Origin: Clostridiales bacterium CHKCI001
GTDB taxonomy: Bacteria; Bacillota; Clostridia; Lachnospirales; Lachnospiraceae
Assembly (NCBI GenBank): GCA_900045905.1
Contig: FCNS01000040.1
Coordinates: 1 to 64,000, forward strand
Reading direction: 5' to 3'
Length of the DNA: 64,000 bases
This document shows positions 15,995-25,117 of this stretch, piece after piece. The number at the start of each line of letters is the position of its first letter. The first letter of the stretch is position 1. Below the pieces are notes generated by a model. That model saw nothing but the letters and a program-made list of their open reading frames with translations, had not been told where the DNA came from and searched no databases. The position numbers were made by a program, and so were the translations under genes.

Positions 15995-17680
15995 TTATTT
16001 TGTTATTTTTGTACGATTTGCCAGATCTTTCATTTCGACGGCTGAATCCAACGTTTTCTTGGTAATTTCTGTCCCTCCAAGCAATCGTGCTAATTCTTGA
16101 ACGATTTGCTTTCTATCCAATTCATAAATATTCGTTTTTGTAATCTGATCGATTACCTCTTTTTCAATTAAAAAGTGATGATCTGCCATAGCTACAATTT
16201 GAGCCAAATGGCTAATACAAATTACTTGATGGTTTTTGCTGATTAATGACAATTTTTCCGATACTTTTTGTGCAGTACGTCCACTAATTCCTGTATCAAT
16301 TTCATCAAAAATAAGTGTAATATCTTCATCACTTTCCGCTAAAACTGATTTAATTGCAAGCATAATACGAGATAATTCTCCACCTGACGCGACATCTTTT
16401 AATGGACGAATTTGTTCTCCTGGATTAGTGGAAATTAAAAATTCTGCTTGATCCATTCCATTTATAGAAAAATTATCTAGAGGTCGAATCGCAATCTCAA
16501 ATTGTACATCTAAAAAATTTAAATCTAACAAAGAATGCTTCATTAGCTGCTCCAACTGTTTTGCTGCTTCTATTCTGATTTCCGTTATTTTTCTTCCAAT
16601 ATCGATTAGCTGCTGTTTTGCTTGTGCAAACTTTTTGCTAACCGCCATTTTTTTCTCTTCAAAATGAAGATATGTTTCATATTCTTCTCTCTTTCTTTCA
16701 GCATATACCAAAATATCTTCTATTGTTTTTCCATATTTTTGCTTTAAAGAATGAATCACGTCCATTCTTGTTTGAATTTCATACAAACGCTCTTCATCAA
16801 TCTCCAAATGATCTAATGCAGATGATACTTCTCTATTCACATCATCAATCAATGCTTCTAAATCAATGAGTAAATTAGAAATTGAATTTAGATTCTCATC
16901 ATATTCTAAAATACGCTGAATTGTTTTCACACTCTGACTAATTGCATCTCCTGCACTATGATTCCCTTCATATCCAAGTAAAGATGCAATTTCTTCTAAT
17001 CCCTGCACAATTTGTTGTCCATGTACAAGGCGTTTATATTCTACATTTAGCTTTTCCTCTTCTCCAGGAATTAATCCTGCATGATCAATTTCTTGAAGCT
17101 CGAATTCAAGAAAAGATAACTCTCGTCTTCTCTGCTCCTCATCTATATTATAATGCTCTAACTCTTTTTTCCATTTTATATAATTGTGGTATGCCTGCTG
17201 ATTTTTTACTTTCCATTCTTGCAGTCGAGATTTGGCAAACGTATCCAAAATTTCTAGATGTTTTGCGCAATAAAGAAGTGACTGATGTTCATGCTGACCA
17301 TGAATATCAATAATTAGACTTGCAATTTCTTTAATCTTAGATGCGGGTACGGTTTCTCCATTTAATCTACATATACTTCTACTTTCCATTAACTTTCTAG
17401 CAATAATCAACTGACCTTCCTCTAGAGAAACCCCCATTCTTTCCAGTTCTTTCTTAATAGAATCTTCCCTAATGGAAAAAACAAGCTCAATATACGCAGA
17501 GTCAGCATTATGGCGAATAATTCCTTTCGGTATTTTTCCTCCTAACGCAATATTAATTGATCCAATAACAATTGATTTTCCAGCACCAGTCTCTCCACTT
17601 AATATGTTTAATCCCTTTTTAAAATCTATTTCAGCATATTCAATTAATGCTAGATTCTTTACTGTTAGACTTTCGAGCAT
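15995..17680 (-). CDS. recN: RecN: DNA repair SMC-like ATPase
   Basis: 561 aa. Walker A GETGAGKS at about residues 30-37, long central coiled coils around a hinge (about 155-370), the ABC signature SGGELSRIMLAIK and Walker B TLIFDEIDTGISG, then SHLAQIVAMADHHF. RecN acts early at double-strand breaks to hold DNA ends. It starts about 10 bp after argR, the standard argR-recN-spoIVB order. Confidence 0.97.
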   Translation of the reverse strand: MLESLTVKNLALIEYAEIDFKKGLNILSGETGAGKSIVIGSINIALGGKIPKGIIRHNADSAYIELVFSIREDSIKKELERMGVSLEEGQLIIARKLMESRSICRLNGETVPASKIKEIASLIIDIHGQHEHQSLLYCAKHLEILDTFAKSRLQEWKVKNQQAYHNYIKWKKELEHYNIDEEQRRRELSFLEFELQEIDHAGLIPGEEEKLNVEYKRLVHGQQIVQGLEEIASLLGYEGNHSAGDAISQSVKTIQRILEYDENLNSISNLLIDLEALIDDVNREVSSALDHLEIDEERLYEIQTRMDVIHSLKQKYGKTIEDILVYAERKREEYETYLHFEEKKMAVSKKFAQAKQQLIDIGRKITEIRIEAAKQLEQLMKHSLLDLNFLDVQFEIAIRPLDNFSINGMDQAEFLISTNPGEQIRPLKDVASGGELSRIMLAIKSVLAESDEDITLIFDEIDTGISGRTAQKVSEKLSLISKNHQVICISHLAQIVAMADHHFLIEKEVIDQITKTNIYELDRKQIVQELARLLGGTEITKKTLDSAVEMKDLANRTKITK

Positions 17681-17690
17681 TCTCCTCCTC

Positions 17691-18140
17691 CTATTTTAGT
17701 AAATGTTCAATTTTATCCATTAATAACATACTGTCATTAACAGAAGGTGTGGCACACATAATCGTATCATCTCCTGCAATACATCCTACTACTTCATTAA
17801 ACTGACAGGCATCCAAGGCAGCAGCAGCAGCCATAGCCATTCCAGATACTGTTTTTATTACAAGCAGGTTTTGTGCCACGTCCATCCGAACAAAGCAATC
17901 TTGAAGTACCCGAATATATTTATCATTTTGCGGATTAATCTCTTTCTGAGGTACAATGTAACGCTGCTTTCCTTTCCCTACACTGATTTTTGTCAACTTC
18001 AGTTCACGGATATCTCTGGAAACGGTTGCCTGTGTAATTTGAAAACCTGCATTTTTTAATTGAAGAGCTAACTCTTCTTGTGTATCAATTTCATAATTTT
18101 TAATCAGCTCAATAATTTTTTTCTGCCGTTCTAATTTCAT
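17691..18140 (-). CDS. argR: ArgR/AhrC: arginine repressor
   Basis: 149 aa. Winged-helix N-terminal domain (RQKKIIELIKNYEIDTQEEL, then TQATVSRDIRELKLTKI) and a C-terminal hexamerisation/arginine-binding domain with VVGCIAGDDTIMCAT (the GDD motif that contacts arginine). It represses arginine synthesis and can activate catabolism. No arginine genes lie in the window; the gene is in its usual place between nadK and recN. Confidence 0.96.
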   Translation of the reverse strand: MKLERQKKIIELIKNYEIDTQEELALQLKNAGFQITQATVSRDIRELKLTKISVGKGKQRYIVPQKEINPQNDKYIRVLQDCFVRMDVAQNLLVIKTVSGMAMAAAAALDACQFNEVVGCIAGDDTIMCATPSVNDSMLLMDKIEHLLK

Positions 18141-18153
18141 TGCTTTCTTCTCC

Positions 18154-19011
18154 TTACTGAGTTGCCATCTTTTTCCGTAACGTCTCCAAAAAACTAACCT
18201 TACTAATCCGAATTAACTTTGCTTTTTTTTCTGAGCAAATAATGCGGATCGTATCTCCATTTTCAATCCAGCAAGATGTATCAGCATCATAACTGACAAC
18301 TGCTTTAGCCCTTCTTTTATTTTCTCCCTGATAAATTAGTTCAATTACTGAGTCATCTGGAAGTACAATACTTCGGGAACTCAAACTATGTGTACAAATG
18401 GGAGTCAGTACAAACATGCTACTATTTGGAGCCAAAATTGGACCTCCTGCGGAAAGATTATAGGCAGTTGAACCTGTTGGTGTAGCAACAATCATTCCAT
18501 CTGCTTTATAATGGTTTAGACACTCTCCATTAACACAAAGTTCAAATTGAATGATACCTAACGGACCTCCGCGTCCTAGTACAATATCATTCAACGCAAC
18601 ATCCCGATAAATGATTTGTCCATCTCGTTTTAACTCTCCTTGGATCATCATTCTCTCTTCTACATAATACTCGTCTTGAATTAGTTTTTCTAAAAGTGGT
18701 TCGATTGACTTTGCTCCTACTTCGGCCAAATATCCTAACGTTCCCAAATTAATCCCTACCATTGGGATTTGTAAATTTAATAAATCTCTCGAAGCCTGAA
18801 TAATTGTTCCATCTCCTCCTAATACGAGAATGCATTGCGTATCCTTTGGAACTTTTCTAGCATCTGTATAACGAGAACGAATTGGGAGATTTCCTGTTGC
18901 TCTATAAATTCCGCAATATTTTCCTTTCTCCTCTAAATAATGCTGAATTGATAACGCTGTTTCTGATGTCTGTTCTTTTTCTGTATTACTTATAATAAAA
19001 AACTTATCCAT
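18154..19011 (-). CDS. nadK: NadK/PpnK: NAD kinase
   Basis: 285 aa from ATG 19011, preferred because AAGGGG lies about 7 nt upstream; the frame extends 21 codons further without a ribosome site. The signature GGDGTII and NLGTLGYLAEVG, plus the C-terminal glycine-rich STAYNLSAGGPIL, define the family. It phosphorylates NAD to NADP. It sits between tlyA and argR, the widespread Firmicutes order. Confidence 0.95.
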   Translation of the reverse strand: MDKFFIISNTEKEQTSETALSIQHYLEEKGKYCGIYRATGNLPIRSRYTDARKVPKDTQCILVLGGDGTIIQASRDLLNLQIPMVGINLGTLGYLAEVGAKSIEPLLEKLIQDEYYVEERMMIQGELKRDGQIIYRDVALNDIVLGRGGPLGIIQFELCVNGECLNHYKADGMIVATPTGSTAYNLSAGGPILAPNSSMFVLTPICTHSLSSRSIVLPDDSVIELIYQGENKRRAKAVVSYDADTSCWIENGDTIRIICSEKKAKLIRISKVSFLETLRKKMATQ

Positions 19012-19200
19012 CAATTTCCCCTTGTTGTCGATAATGTAATATTTAATTTTTTGTGCCTTAACCAGCAATCTCACTAAGACATATTCATTAAAATGAAATT
19101 ATACCCATTCCAAAAATCCTATATTTTCAAAACTTCTTACTGAGATTACTGAATAACACACCATTAACTTTTTGCCAATTTACATTATCTTTCTTATTTT

Positions 19201-20004
19201 TCATAGTAACTCATGGGATTGCTCCACTAATACTTTCACATCTGGATCCGCTCGCTTCATTTCTTCCTCTGTTGGACAATTTTGCAGTTGAAGTAAATAT
19301 TCAATATTTCCCTCTGGTCCCTTAATTGGAGAAAATTCCAAATTACAAATAGCAAATCCAATACTCTTTGCATAAGCAATCACTTTCTCAATTACTTCCT
19401 GATGGGTAGATTTTTCTCTTACAACCCCCTTTTTTCCAACTTTTTCCCGACCAGCCTCAAACTGGGGCTTAATCAGACAGACCACTTGTCCTCTTGAGGA
19501 CATTAAAGTTTTTACAGGTTCCAAAACCTTAGTCAGCGAAATAAAGGAGACATCAATTGATACAAAATCAATTGGTTCTCCAATCTGTTCTGGAGTTACA
19601 TAACGAATATTCGTGCGCTCCATACAAATAACTCTATTGTCTTGACGAAGTTTCCATGCAAGCTGTCCATGTCCCACATCAACTGCAAATACTTTCACTG
19701 CTCCATTTTGAAGCATACAATCTGTAAAACCACCCGTAGATGCTCCCACATCCATGCATACTTTTCCAGCCAAAGAAAGATCAAAGTTTTTTATTGATTT
19801 TTCCAGCTTTAAGCCACCTCGGCTGACATATTTCAATGTATTTCCTCTTACTTCAATCGGAGAATACGGATCAAACATAGAACCTGCTTTATCTTCCTTC
19901 TGACCTTTCACATATACTTGCCCAGCCATAATAATTGCCTTTGCCTTTTCCCTTGATGGAGCAAAGCCTAAATTAACAAGCAAGACATCCAAACGTTCCT
20001 TCAT
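19201..20004 (-). CDS. tlyA: TlyA/YqxC family rRNA 2'-O-methyltransferase
   Basis: 267 aa. An S4 RNA-binding domain (LDVLLVNLGFAPSREKAKAI) is followed by an FtsJ-type methyltransferase domain with the SAM motif MDVGASTGGFTDCML and the DFVSIDVSFISL segment; catalytic lysines and acidic residues of the family are present. TlyA proteins methylate cytidines in 16S and/or 23S rRNA. It lies between dxs and nadK, about 190 bp before the latter. The 126-bp gap after it shows only an isolated TATAAT. Confidence 0.92.
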   Translation of the reverse strand: MKERLDVLLVNLGFAPSREKAKAIIMAGQVYVKGQKEDKAGSMFDPYSPIEVRGNTLKYVSRGGLKLEKSIKNFDLSLAGKVCMDVGASTGGFTDCMLQNGAVKVFAVDVGHGQLAWKLRQDNRVICMERTNIRYVTPEQIGEPIDFVSIDVSFISLTKVLEPVKTLMSSRGQVVCLIKPQFEAGREKVGKKGVVREKSTHQEVIEKVIAYAKSIGFAICNLEFSPIKGPEGNIEYLLQLQNCPTEEEMKRADPDVKVLVEQSHELL

Positions 20005-20053
20005 AATAAACCAAACCTTTCCATCCGATAACTAACTTTTTTAGATATCTGTA

Positions 20054-21913
20054 CTATCTATTTTTTATCTTAGCAATGATTCCGTCTCTGTCAATACCAA
20101 GTATTTGTTTTAGCTCTGAAATTGTTCCTTGTTCAACAAATTCATTCGGAATCCCAATCATCAAAACCTGCATAGAGTAATTTTTTTCGCTAATATAAGC
20201 TGCTATTTTTTCTCCCATCCCTCCGTTTAGCACATTTTCCTCCATCGTTACTACAAGTTTATGAGTTCCATTGAGTTTATCTACACATTGCTTATCCCAT
20301 GGCTGAATAAATCTCATATTGATTACGGTTGGTTCATATCCATCTTGCTTTAATTTTTGTGCTACTTCCATCGCCGTCTGCACCATTGTACCAACTGCCA
20401 ACAACGCAATTTCTTTTCCCTCTTGCAATAACTCGCTTTTTCCAAGTTCAATGGTGGCGCGATGTTCTTTTAATCCTGTATAAGCGGTTCCTTTTGGATA
20501 ACGAATTGAAATTGGATGATGATAGGTCGCTGCAAAATCCATTCCATCCATAAATTCATATTTGTTTTTAGGAGCAAATATTGCCATGCCAGGAATAGAG
20601 CTCATATAAGAAAAATCGAAAACTCCTTGATGTGTTTCTCCATCATTTCCAACTAATCCAGCTCTGTCGATCGCAAAAATAACAGGTAAATCATTAATAC
20701 AAACATCATGAACAATTTGATCGTAGGCTCTTTGTAAAAAAGAAGAATAAATCGCTACAACTGGTTTTAATCCAGAAGCTGCAAGTCCCGCTGCAAACGT
20801 TACTGCATGTTCTTCTGCAATTCCAACATCAAAAAAACGTTCTGGATATTCTTTCGCAAATCGTTTCATTCCTGTTCCATCTGGCATTGCCGCTGTGATA
20901 CCTACAATCGTATCGTCTTTCGCTGCAATATTACAAAGCATACGTGCAAAAACATCTGTATAAGTAGCTTCTGTTTTTTTCTGTTTCAGCAAACCAGTTG
21001 CAATATCAAACGGAGCAATTCCATGAAATTTTGCTGGGTTTTTAACTGCTGGCTCATATCCCCTTCCTTTTTGCGTGCGTACATGTACAATTACTGCTCT
21101 TTTTAAGCGTTTTGCATCCAAAAACACTCGGATTAATTGACTAGTATCATGTCCATCAATTGGGCCTAGGTAGGTAATTCCCATATTTTCAAATAACATC
21201 CCTGGTATTACAAACTGCTTAATGGTAGACTTTGTTTTACTGATACGCTGTACAATCCGCTCTCCCACTACAGGTATTCTAGAAAGTGTATTGGAAACAT
21301 CTTCTTTTAGATTATTATAAGTAACATCTGTGCGAATCGATTCCAAATAAGCAGATACCCCACCTACATTTTTGGATATGGACATATCATTATCATTTAA
21401 TACAATAATAAAATTAGATTCCAATTGAGCTGCATTATTCAATGCCTCGTATGCCATCCCCCCTGTTAATGCTCCATCACCTATAACTGAAATAACAGAA
21501 TAATCTTCTTTTTTGATATCTCTTGCATATGCCATTCCAAGTCCTACTGATATAGATGTTGTACTATGCCCTGTATTAAATGCATCACACGGACTTTCTT
21601 TTGTTTTTGGAAATCCACTCATTCCTCCTAATTGACGAAGTGTATCAAATCCCTCTTTTCTTCCTGTTAAGATTTTGTGTGTATAGGATTGATGTCCTAC
21701 ATCCCATATAATCTTATCCTTTGGAATTTGAAATGCCAGATGAAGTGCTAATGTCAGCTCAACAGTACCCAGATTAGAAGCCAAATGCCCTCCTGTAATA
21801 CTAATTTTATCAATTAAAAATTCTCTTATCTCCTGTGCTAACTCATCCAATTCTTCTTTTGTCAAGTTAAGCTTTTGCAAATCTCCAGGCTCATTTATTC
21901 GTTCCATTATCAT
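20054..21913 (-). CDS. dxs: Dxs: 1-deoxy-D-xylulose-5-phosphate synthase
   Basis: 619 aa. Thiamine-diphosphate enzyme that condenses pyruvate and glyceraldehyde-3-phosphate, the first step of the MEP isoprenoid pathway. The GDGALTGGMAYEALNNAA ThDP-binding motif, the DVGHQSYTHKILTGR segment and AEEHAVTFAAG in the transketolase-like second domain are visible, followed by a C-terminal transketolase domain. It follows ispA by 15 bp, so the operon supplies precursor and chain elongation together. Confidence 0.97.
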   Translation of the reverse strand: MIMERINEPGDLQKLNLTKEELDELAQEIREFLIDKISITGGHLASNLGTVELTLALHLAFQIPKDKIIWDVGHQSYTHKILTGRKEGFDTLRQLGGMSGFPKTKESPCDAFNTGHSTTSISVGLGMAYARDIKKEDYSVISVIGDGALTGGMAYEALNNAAQLESNFIIVLNDNDMSISKNVGGVSAYLESIRTDVTYNNLKEDVSNTLSRIPVVGERIVQRISKTKSTIKQFVIPGMLFENMGITYLGPIDGHDTSQLIRVFLDAKRLKRAVIVHVRTQKGRGYEPAVKNPAKFHGIAPFDIATGLLKQKKTEATYTDVFARMLCNIAAKDDTIVGITAAMPDGTGMKRFAKEYPERFFDVGIAEEHAVTFAAGLAASGLKPVVAIYSSFLQRAYDQIVHDVCINDLPVIFAIDRAGLVGNDGETHQGVFDFSYMSSIPGMAIFAPKNKYEFMDGMDFAATYHHPISIRYPKGTAYTGLKEHRATIELGKSELLQEGKEIALLAVGTMVQTAMEVAQKLKQDGYEPTVINMRFIQPWDKQCVDKLNGTHKLVVTMEENVLNGGMGEKIAAYISEKNYSMQVLMIGIPNEFVEQGTISELKQILGIDRDGIIAKIKNR

Positions 21914-21928
21914 TGATTTATAGCCCCT

Positions 21929-22831
21929 TTACCGTTCTCTTGTAATCAACATTTGGATAAGCTCTTCTAAAAACAAGTTTTGTCCTGGCAGTTGCTTTAA
22001 TTCTTGAATTGCTTGCTGTGAAATACAATCCACATCTTTTTTAGACTGTTCCAAACCATTTAATGTAACATAGGTCGTTTTATTATTCTTTTCATCGCTC
22101 ATAACAGGTTTTCCAAGTACCTCTGTTGTACTTGTTAAATCTAAAATATCATCTCTAATTTGAAATGCCATACCAATCTTTGCTGCAATCTGTTCTACTA
22201 TTTTTATTTCTTGTTCACAAGCTCCAGCTAAAACTGCTCCAATCATCATAGATGCTTCTAATAATGCCCCTGTTTTTAAACGATAAACAAAATCCAATTG
22301 TTCTCGATTCATTGGACAGTTCGTAAGTTGAACATCTACTGTCTGTCCACCAATCATGCCATAAATTCCCGTTTTCTCTGCCAGAATTTTAATTGCCTGT
22401 CCAATACAAACAGGATCTGCTTTCATGGAAAAGGCTTTCGCCGCTGTCTCAAAAGCATAAATCATGAGAGCATCTCCCGCTAATACCGCCATATCATAGC
22501 CAAACTTTTTCCAGACTGTAGGTTCTCCTCTTCGGAACTCATCATTATCCATACATGGTAAATCATCATGGATTAATGAAGAGGTATGAATCATTTCAAT
22601 TGCAGCCATAAATGGTTCAATTACTTCATCTCTACCACCAAATAATTGATATACTTCCTTCATAATCATCGGACGTAACCGTTTTCCGCCCACTTTGATG
22701 CTATAATTACAAGCCTCAAAAATTGTTTTCTGCGGACCTTCTTCTACTGGCAAATAGTTAGAAATGATTCGTTCTATCTCTGCCACTTTTTCTATTATTT
22801 TCTCATTTTTCACTTGTATCACCGCTTTCAC
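21929..22831 (-). CDS. ispA: IspA: farnesyl/geranyl diphosphate synthase
   Basis: 300 aa. Trans-prenyltransferase with the first Asp-rich motif DDLPCMDND, the GGKRLRPMI substrate motif near residue 52, and the second motif in QIRDDILD. It elongates isoprenyl diphosphates to farnesyl length. The longest frame starts at GTG 22831 and overlaps xseB by 29 bp; GTG at 22822 or 22813 are alternatives, and no site has a strong ribosome sequence, so the exact start is uncertain. Confidence 0.93.
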   Translation of the reverse strand: MKAVIQVKNEKIIEKVAEIERIISNYLPVEEGPQKTIFEACNYSIKVGGKRLRPMIMKEVYQLFGGRDEVIEPFMAAIEMIHTSSLIHDDLPCMDNDEFRRGEPTVWKKFGYDMAVLAGDALMIYAFETAAKAFSMKADPVCIGQAIKILAEKTGIYGMIGGQTVDVQLTNCPMNREQLDFVYRLKTGALLEASMMIGAVLAGACEQEIKIVEQIAAKIGMAFQIRDDILDLTSTTEVLGKPVMSDEKNNKTTYVTLNGLEQSKKDVDCISQQAIQELKQLPGQNLFLEELIQMLITRER

Positions 22832-22997
22832 TCAGTATTTTTATTTTCTTCTCTACTCGATCTAACTGTGAAGAACATTTTTTAATCAGTTTTATTCCCG
22901 CTTCAAAGCTTGCTAATGCTTCTTCTAATGTTTGATTTCCTTGTTCCATATCACGAACAATTTGATCCAATTGTTCTAGATTTTCATCTATCGTCAT
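22803..22997 (-). CDS. xseB: XseB: exodeoxyribonuclease VII small subunit
   Basis: 64 aa. The family pattern is clear: LEQLDQIVRDMEQGNQTLEE, then SFEAGIKLIKKCSSQLDRVE. Several XseB chains bind the XseA large subunit to form exonuclease VII, which degrades single-stranded DNA. It overlaps xseA by 14 bp and ispA by 29 bp. Confidence 0.95.
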   Translation of the reverse strand: MTIDENLEQLDQIVRDMEQGNQTLEEALASFEAGIKLIKKCSSQLDRVEKKIKILSESGDTSEK

Positions 22998-24198
22998 AGC
23001 GAATCTGCTCCTTTTTCAACACTTTTGTCTGAACTCTTCCATCTTTCAGGCGGAGTGAAAGTATTTCTCCAACCTTGACCTGATCCATAGACTCAATCGG
23101 ATTTCCATCTTGATTAGAAATATAGGCATATCCTCCCGTCAACTTATTCAATGGAGAAACTCCTTGAAGTCTTCTTGCAATTAGTTCTAAACGATGTCTA
23201 TTTATTTCTAAACTATGCTCTATATTTCGCTGCAAATCCCCCTGAAGTTTTAATAAATATTGTTTTTTTTGCAACAATTGATTACCAGGATGCAAAAGTC
23301 GCAATCTTAAGAGTTCCCTTTCTAGACGATGTTTCTCCAATTGCAATCTCTGATTCATTGAGATTTCCATTCGCTGTTTGATTTCTCCTAACATACCATC
23401 CAATAATCGATAATCGAAAACTGCCAATTCGGCAGCAGCAGATGGAGTAGGTGCACGCAGATCTGCCACAAAATCTGCAATAGTAAAATCCACTTCATGC
23501 CCAACAGCAGAAATAATGGGCGTTTCACATTCAAAGATCGCCCTTGCAACAATCTCTTCATTAAATGCCCATAAATCTTCGATTGAACCACCGCCTCTTC
23601 CGACAATAATACAATCCAAATTCATACGATCCAGAATTTGGATTCCATGGACAATACTTTCAGCAGCTCCAATTCCCTGCACAAGAGCTGGCTGGAGATA
23701 GAGCTGCACATAGGGATTCCTTCTAGATGCAATCTGAATAATATCATGAATCGCTGCACCAGTCGCCGCTGTTACAATTCCAATTGACATTGCATAATGT
23801 GGAATGGGCTGTTTATACTCTTCTGCAAACATCCCCATTTCTTCCAGCCTCAGTTTTAACTCCTGAAACTTTTGATATAGATCTCCTGCTCCATCCTGTT
23901 CAATCTGATTTGCATAAAGCTGATAACGTCCGTCTCTTTCGTAAACATTCACCATTCCACTGCAAACCACCTGCTGGCCTTCTTGCAAACGAAATTTTAG
24001 GCCTTTTCGATTTTGATAGAACATAACACATGCCAGCGTGCTATTTTCATCTTTCAATGTAAAATAAATATGCCCGCTGGTATGATACTTACAATTGGAT
24101 ACTTCCCCTTTAATTTTAATTTTGTTCAGAGCAAAATCTTGTGTAAACATATTTTTTATATAGGTATTAACCTGTCTAACTGTATATATACTTGCCAT
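22984..24198 (-). CDS. xseA: XseA: exodeoxyribonuclease VII large subunit
   Basis: 404 aa. An N-terminal OB fold (KGEVSNCKYHTSGHIYFTLK) precedes the catalytic core with GAAIHDIIQIASRRNP and DCIIVGRGGGSIEDLWAFNEE, then a helical C-terminal region that binds XseB. It begins 1 bp after nusB ends and is coupled to it. Confidence 0.96.
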   Translation of the reverse strand: MASIYTVRQVNTYIKNMFTQDFALNKIKIKGEVSNCKYHTSGHIYFTLKDENSTLACVMFYQNRKGLKFRLQEGQQVVCSGMVNVYERDGRYQLYANQIEQDGAGDLYQKFQELKLRLEEMGMFAEEYKQPIPHYAMSIGIVTAATGAAIHDIIQIASRRNPYVQLYLQPALVQGIGAAESIVHGIQILDRMNLDCIIVGRGGGSIEDLWAFNEEIVARAIFECETPIISAVGHEVDFTIADFVADLRAPTPSAAAELAVFDYRLLDGMLGEIKQRMEISMNQRLQLEKHRLERELLRLRLLHPGNQLLQKKQYLLKLQGDLQRNIEHSLEINRHRLELIARRLQGVSPLNKLTGGYAYISNQDGNPIESMDQVKVGEILSLRLKDGRVQTKVLKKEQIRYDDR

Positions 24199-24199
24199 A

Positions 24200-24598
24200 T
24201 TATCTCATCAATTTTGCCAAAATTCCATTAACGAATTGAGGTGAGCTATCTCCCCCAAATTTTTTTGCAATTTCTACTGCTTCATTTACAGCAACTTTTT
24301 CTGGAACCTGATCATCATAGCGCATCTCATACAATGCCAACCGGATAATTGTTAAATCCACCTTACCCATACGATTTAACTTCCATCCCTCCGATACAGC
24401 CGCAATTTCTTCATCTAATTCAGGGATTTTATCAAAAATATTTTTTGCTCTAGCAGCCATAGCCTCTCTTTGCTCTTGTGTCAGTTCGTCCTCCTCCTGA
24501 AGGAAATTATCTACTTGTTCTTCTAACTCTTCTGATGGATAAAACTCCTTGTGAAAAAGCATTTTAAATGTATATTCTCTTAACTGTCTGCGAAACAT
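24200..24598 (-). CDS. nusB: NusB: transcription antitermination factor
   Basis: 132 aa. All-helical NusB fold: RRQLREYTFKMLFHKEFYP at the start and the conserved end DDQVPEKVAVNEAVEIAKKF with SSPQFVNGILAKL. With NusE (S10) it binds boxA in rRNA leaders and promotes antitermination. It lies between the Asp23-family gene and xseA, a very common arrangement. Confidence 0.96.
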   Translation of the reverse strand: MFRRQLREYTFKMLFHKEFYPSEELEEQVDNFLQEEDELTQEQREAMAARAKNIFDKIPELDEEIAAVSEGWKLNRMGKVDLTIIRLALYEMRYDDQVPEKVAVNEAVEIAKKFGGDSSPQFVNGILAKLMR

Positions 24599-24657
24599 CT
24601 TGTCCTCCTGCGCCGTAATTTACAGCGTTCCTTTCTTTTGCTACTAATCATTTTTTA

Positions 24658-25032
24658 CTAGTCTATATTGACACCAGCAATTGTAATATTGACATCCAAG
24701 ACTTCTAGTCCTGTCATATTTTCAATTGCAGATTTCACACGTTCTTGTACTTTTGCACATACTTCTGGAATGCTATGTCCATATTCTAAGTTTAAAGAAA
24801 GCTTAACTGAGACTGTAGAATCAATTACTTCTACTGATACTCCTTTTGATAAACTTTTCATTCCCATCCGTTCTATAATCTCTCTTGTAGCATTACCAGC
24901 CATAGCGGCAACCCCTTTTACTTCGGTTGCCGCCAGACCTGCGATAATCGCAACAACTTCGTCTGCAATCCGTACTTCTCCAATTTTTTCTTGCTTTTCA
25001 CTTGTATATATTCTTTCTGATTCCTTAGCCAC
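24658..25032 (-). CDS. Asp23/Gls24 family protein (YqhY-like)
   Basis: 124 aa. GTG start with AGGAGG 7 nt upstream. The DUF322 core is visible: GEVRIADEVVAIIAGLAATEVKGVA, with VSVKLSLNLEYGHSIPEV in the second half. In Bacillus the gene beside nusB is yqhY, whose loss perturbs acetyl-CoA carboxylase and lipid homeostasis; that link is by family only. It heads the large minus-strand operon asp23-nusB-xse-ispA-dxs and has a strong extended -10 promoter with a palindrome between the -35 and -10 boxes. Confidence 0.9.
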   Translation of the reverse strand: MAKESERIYTSEKQEKIGEVRIADEVVAIIAGLAATEVKGVAAMAGNATREIIERMGMKSLSKGVSVEVIDSTVSVKLSLNLEYGHSIPEVCAKVQERVKSAIENMTGLEVLDVNITIAGVNID

Positions 25033-25072
25033 AACCGTACCTCCTAAGTTGATTGATCTTTTTCATACGTCC

Positions 25073-25100
25073 ATTATAACAAATTTATGCATAAATGCAA
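25073..25100 (-). promoter_or_regulatory. Promoter of the asp23-nusB-xse-ispA-dxs operon with an internal 14-bp palindrome
   Basis: Minus strand TTGCAT (25095-25100), 16 bp, TATAAT (25073-25078) preceded by TGT (extended -10). A perfect palindrome ATTTATGCATAAAT (25083-25096) fills the spacer, an ideal operator position. No partner regulator is identifiable here. Confidence 0.7.
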
Positions 25101-25117
25101 ATTATATTTTCTGATTT

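Noticed and set aside
19075-19200. Promoter before nadK
   Set aside because: A TATAAT is present but no -35 element lies at a suitable distance; the gap otherwise shows nothing recognisable.
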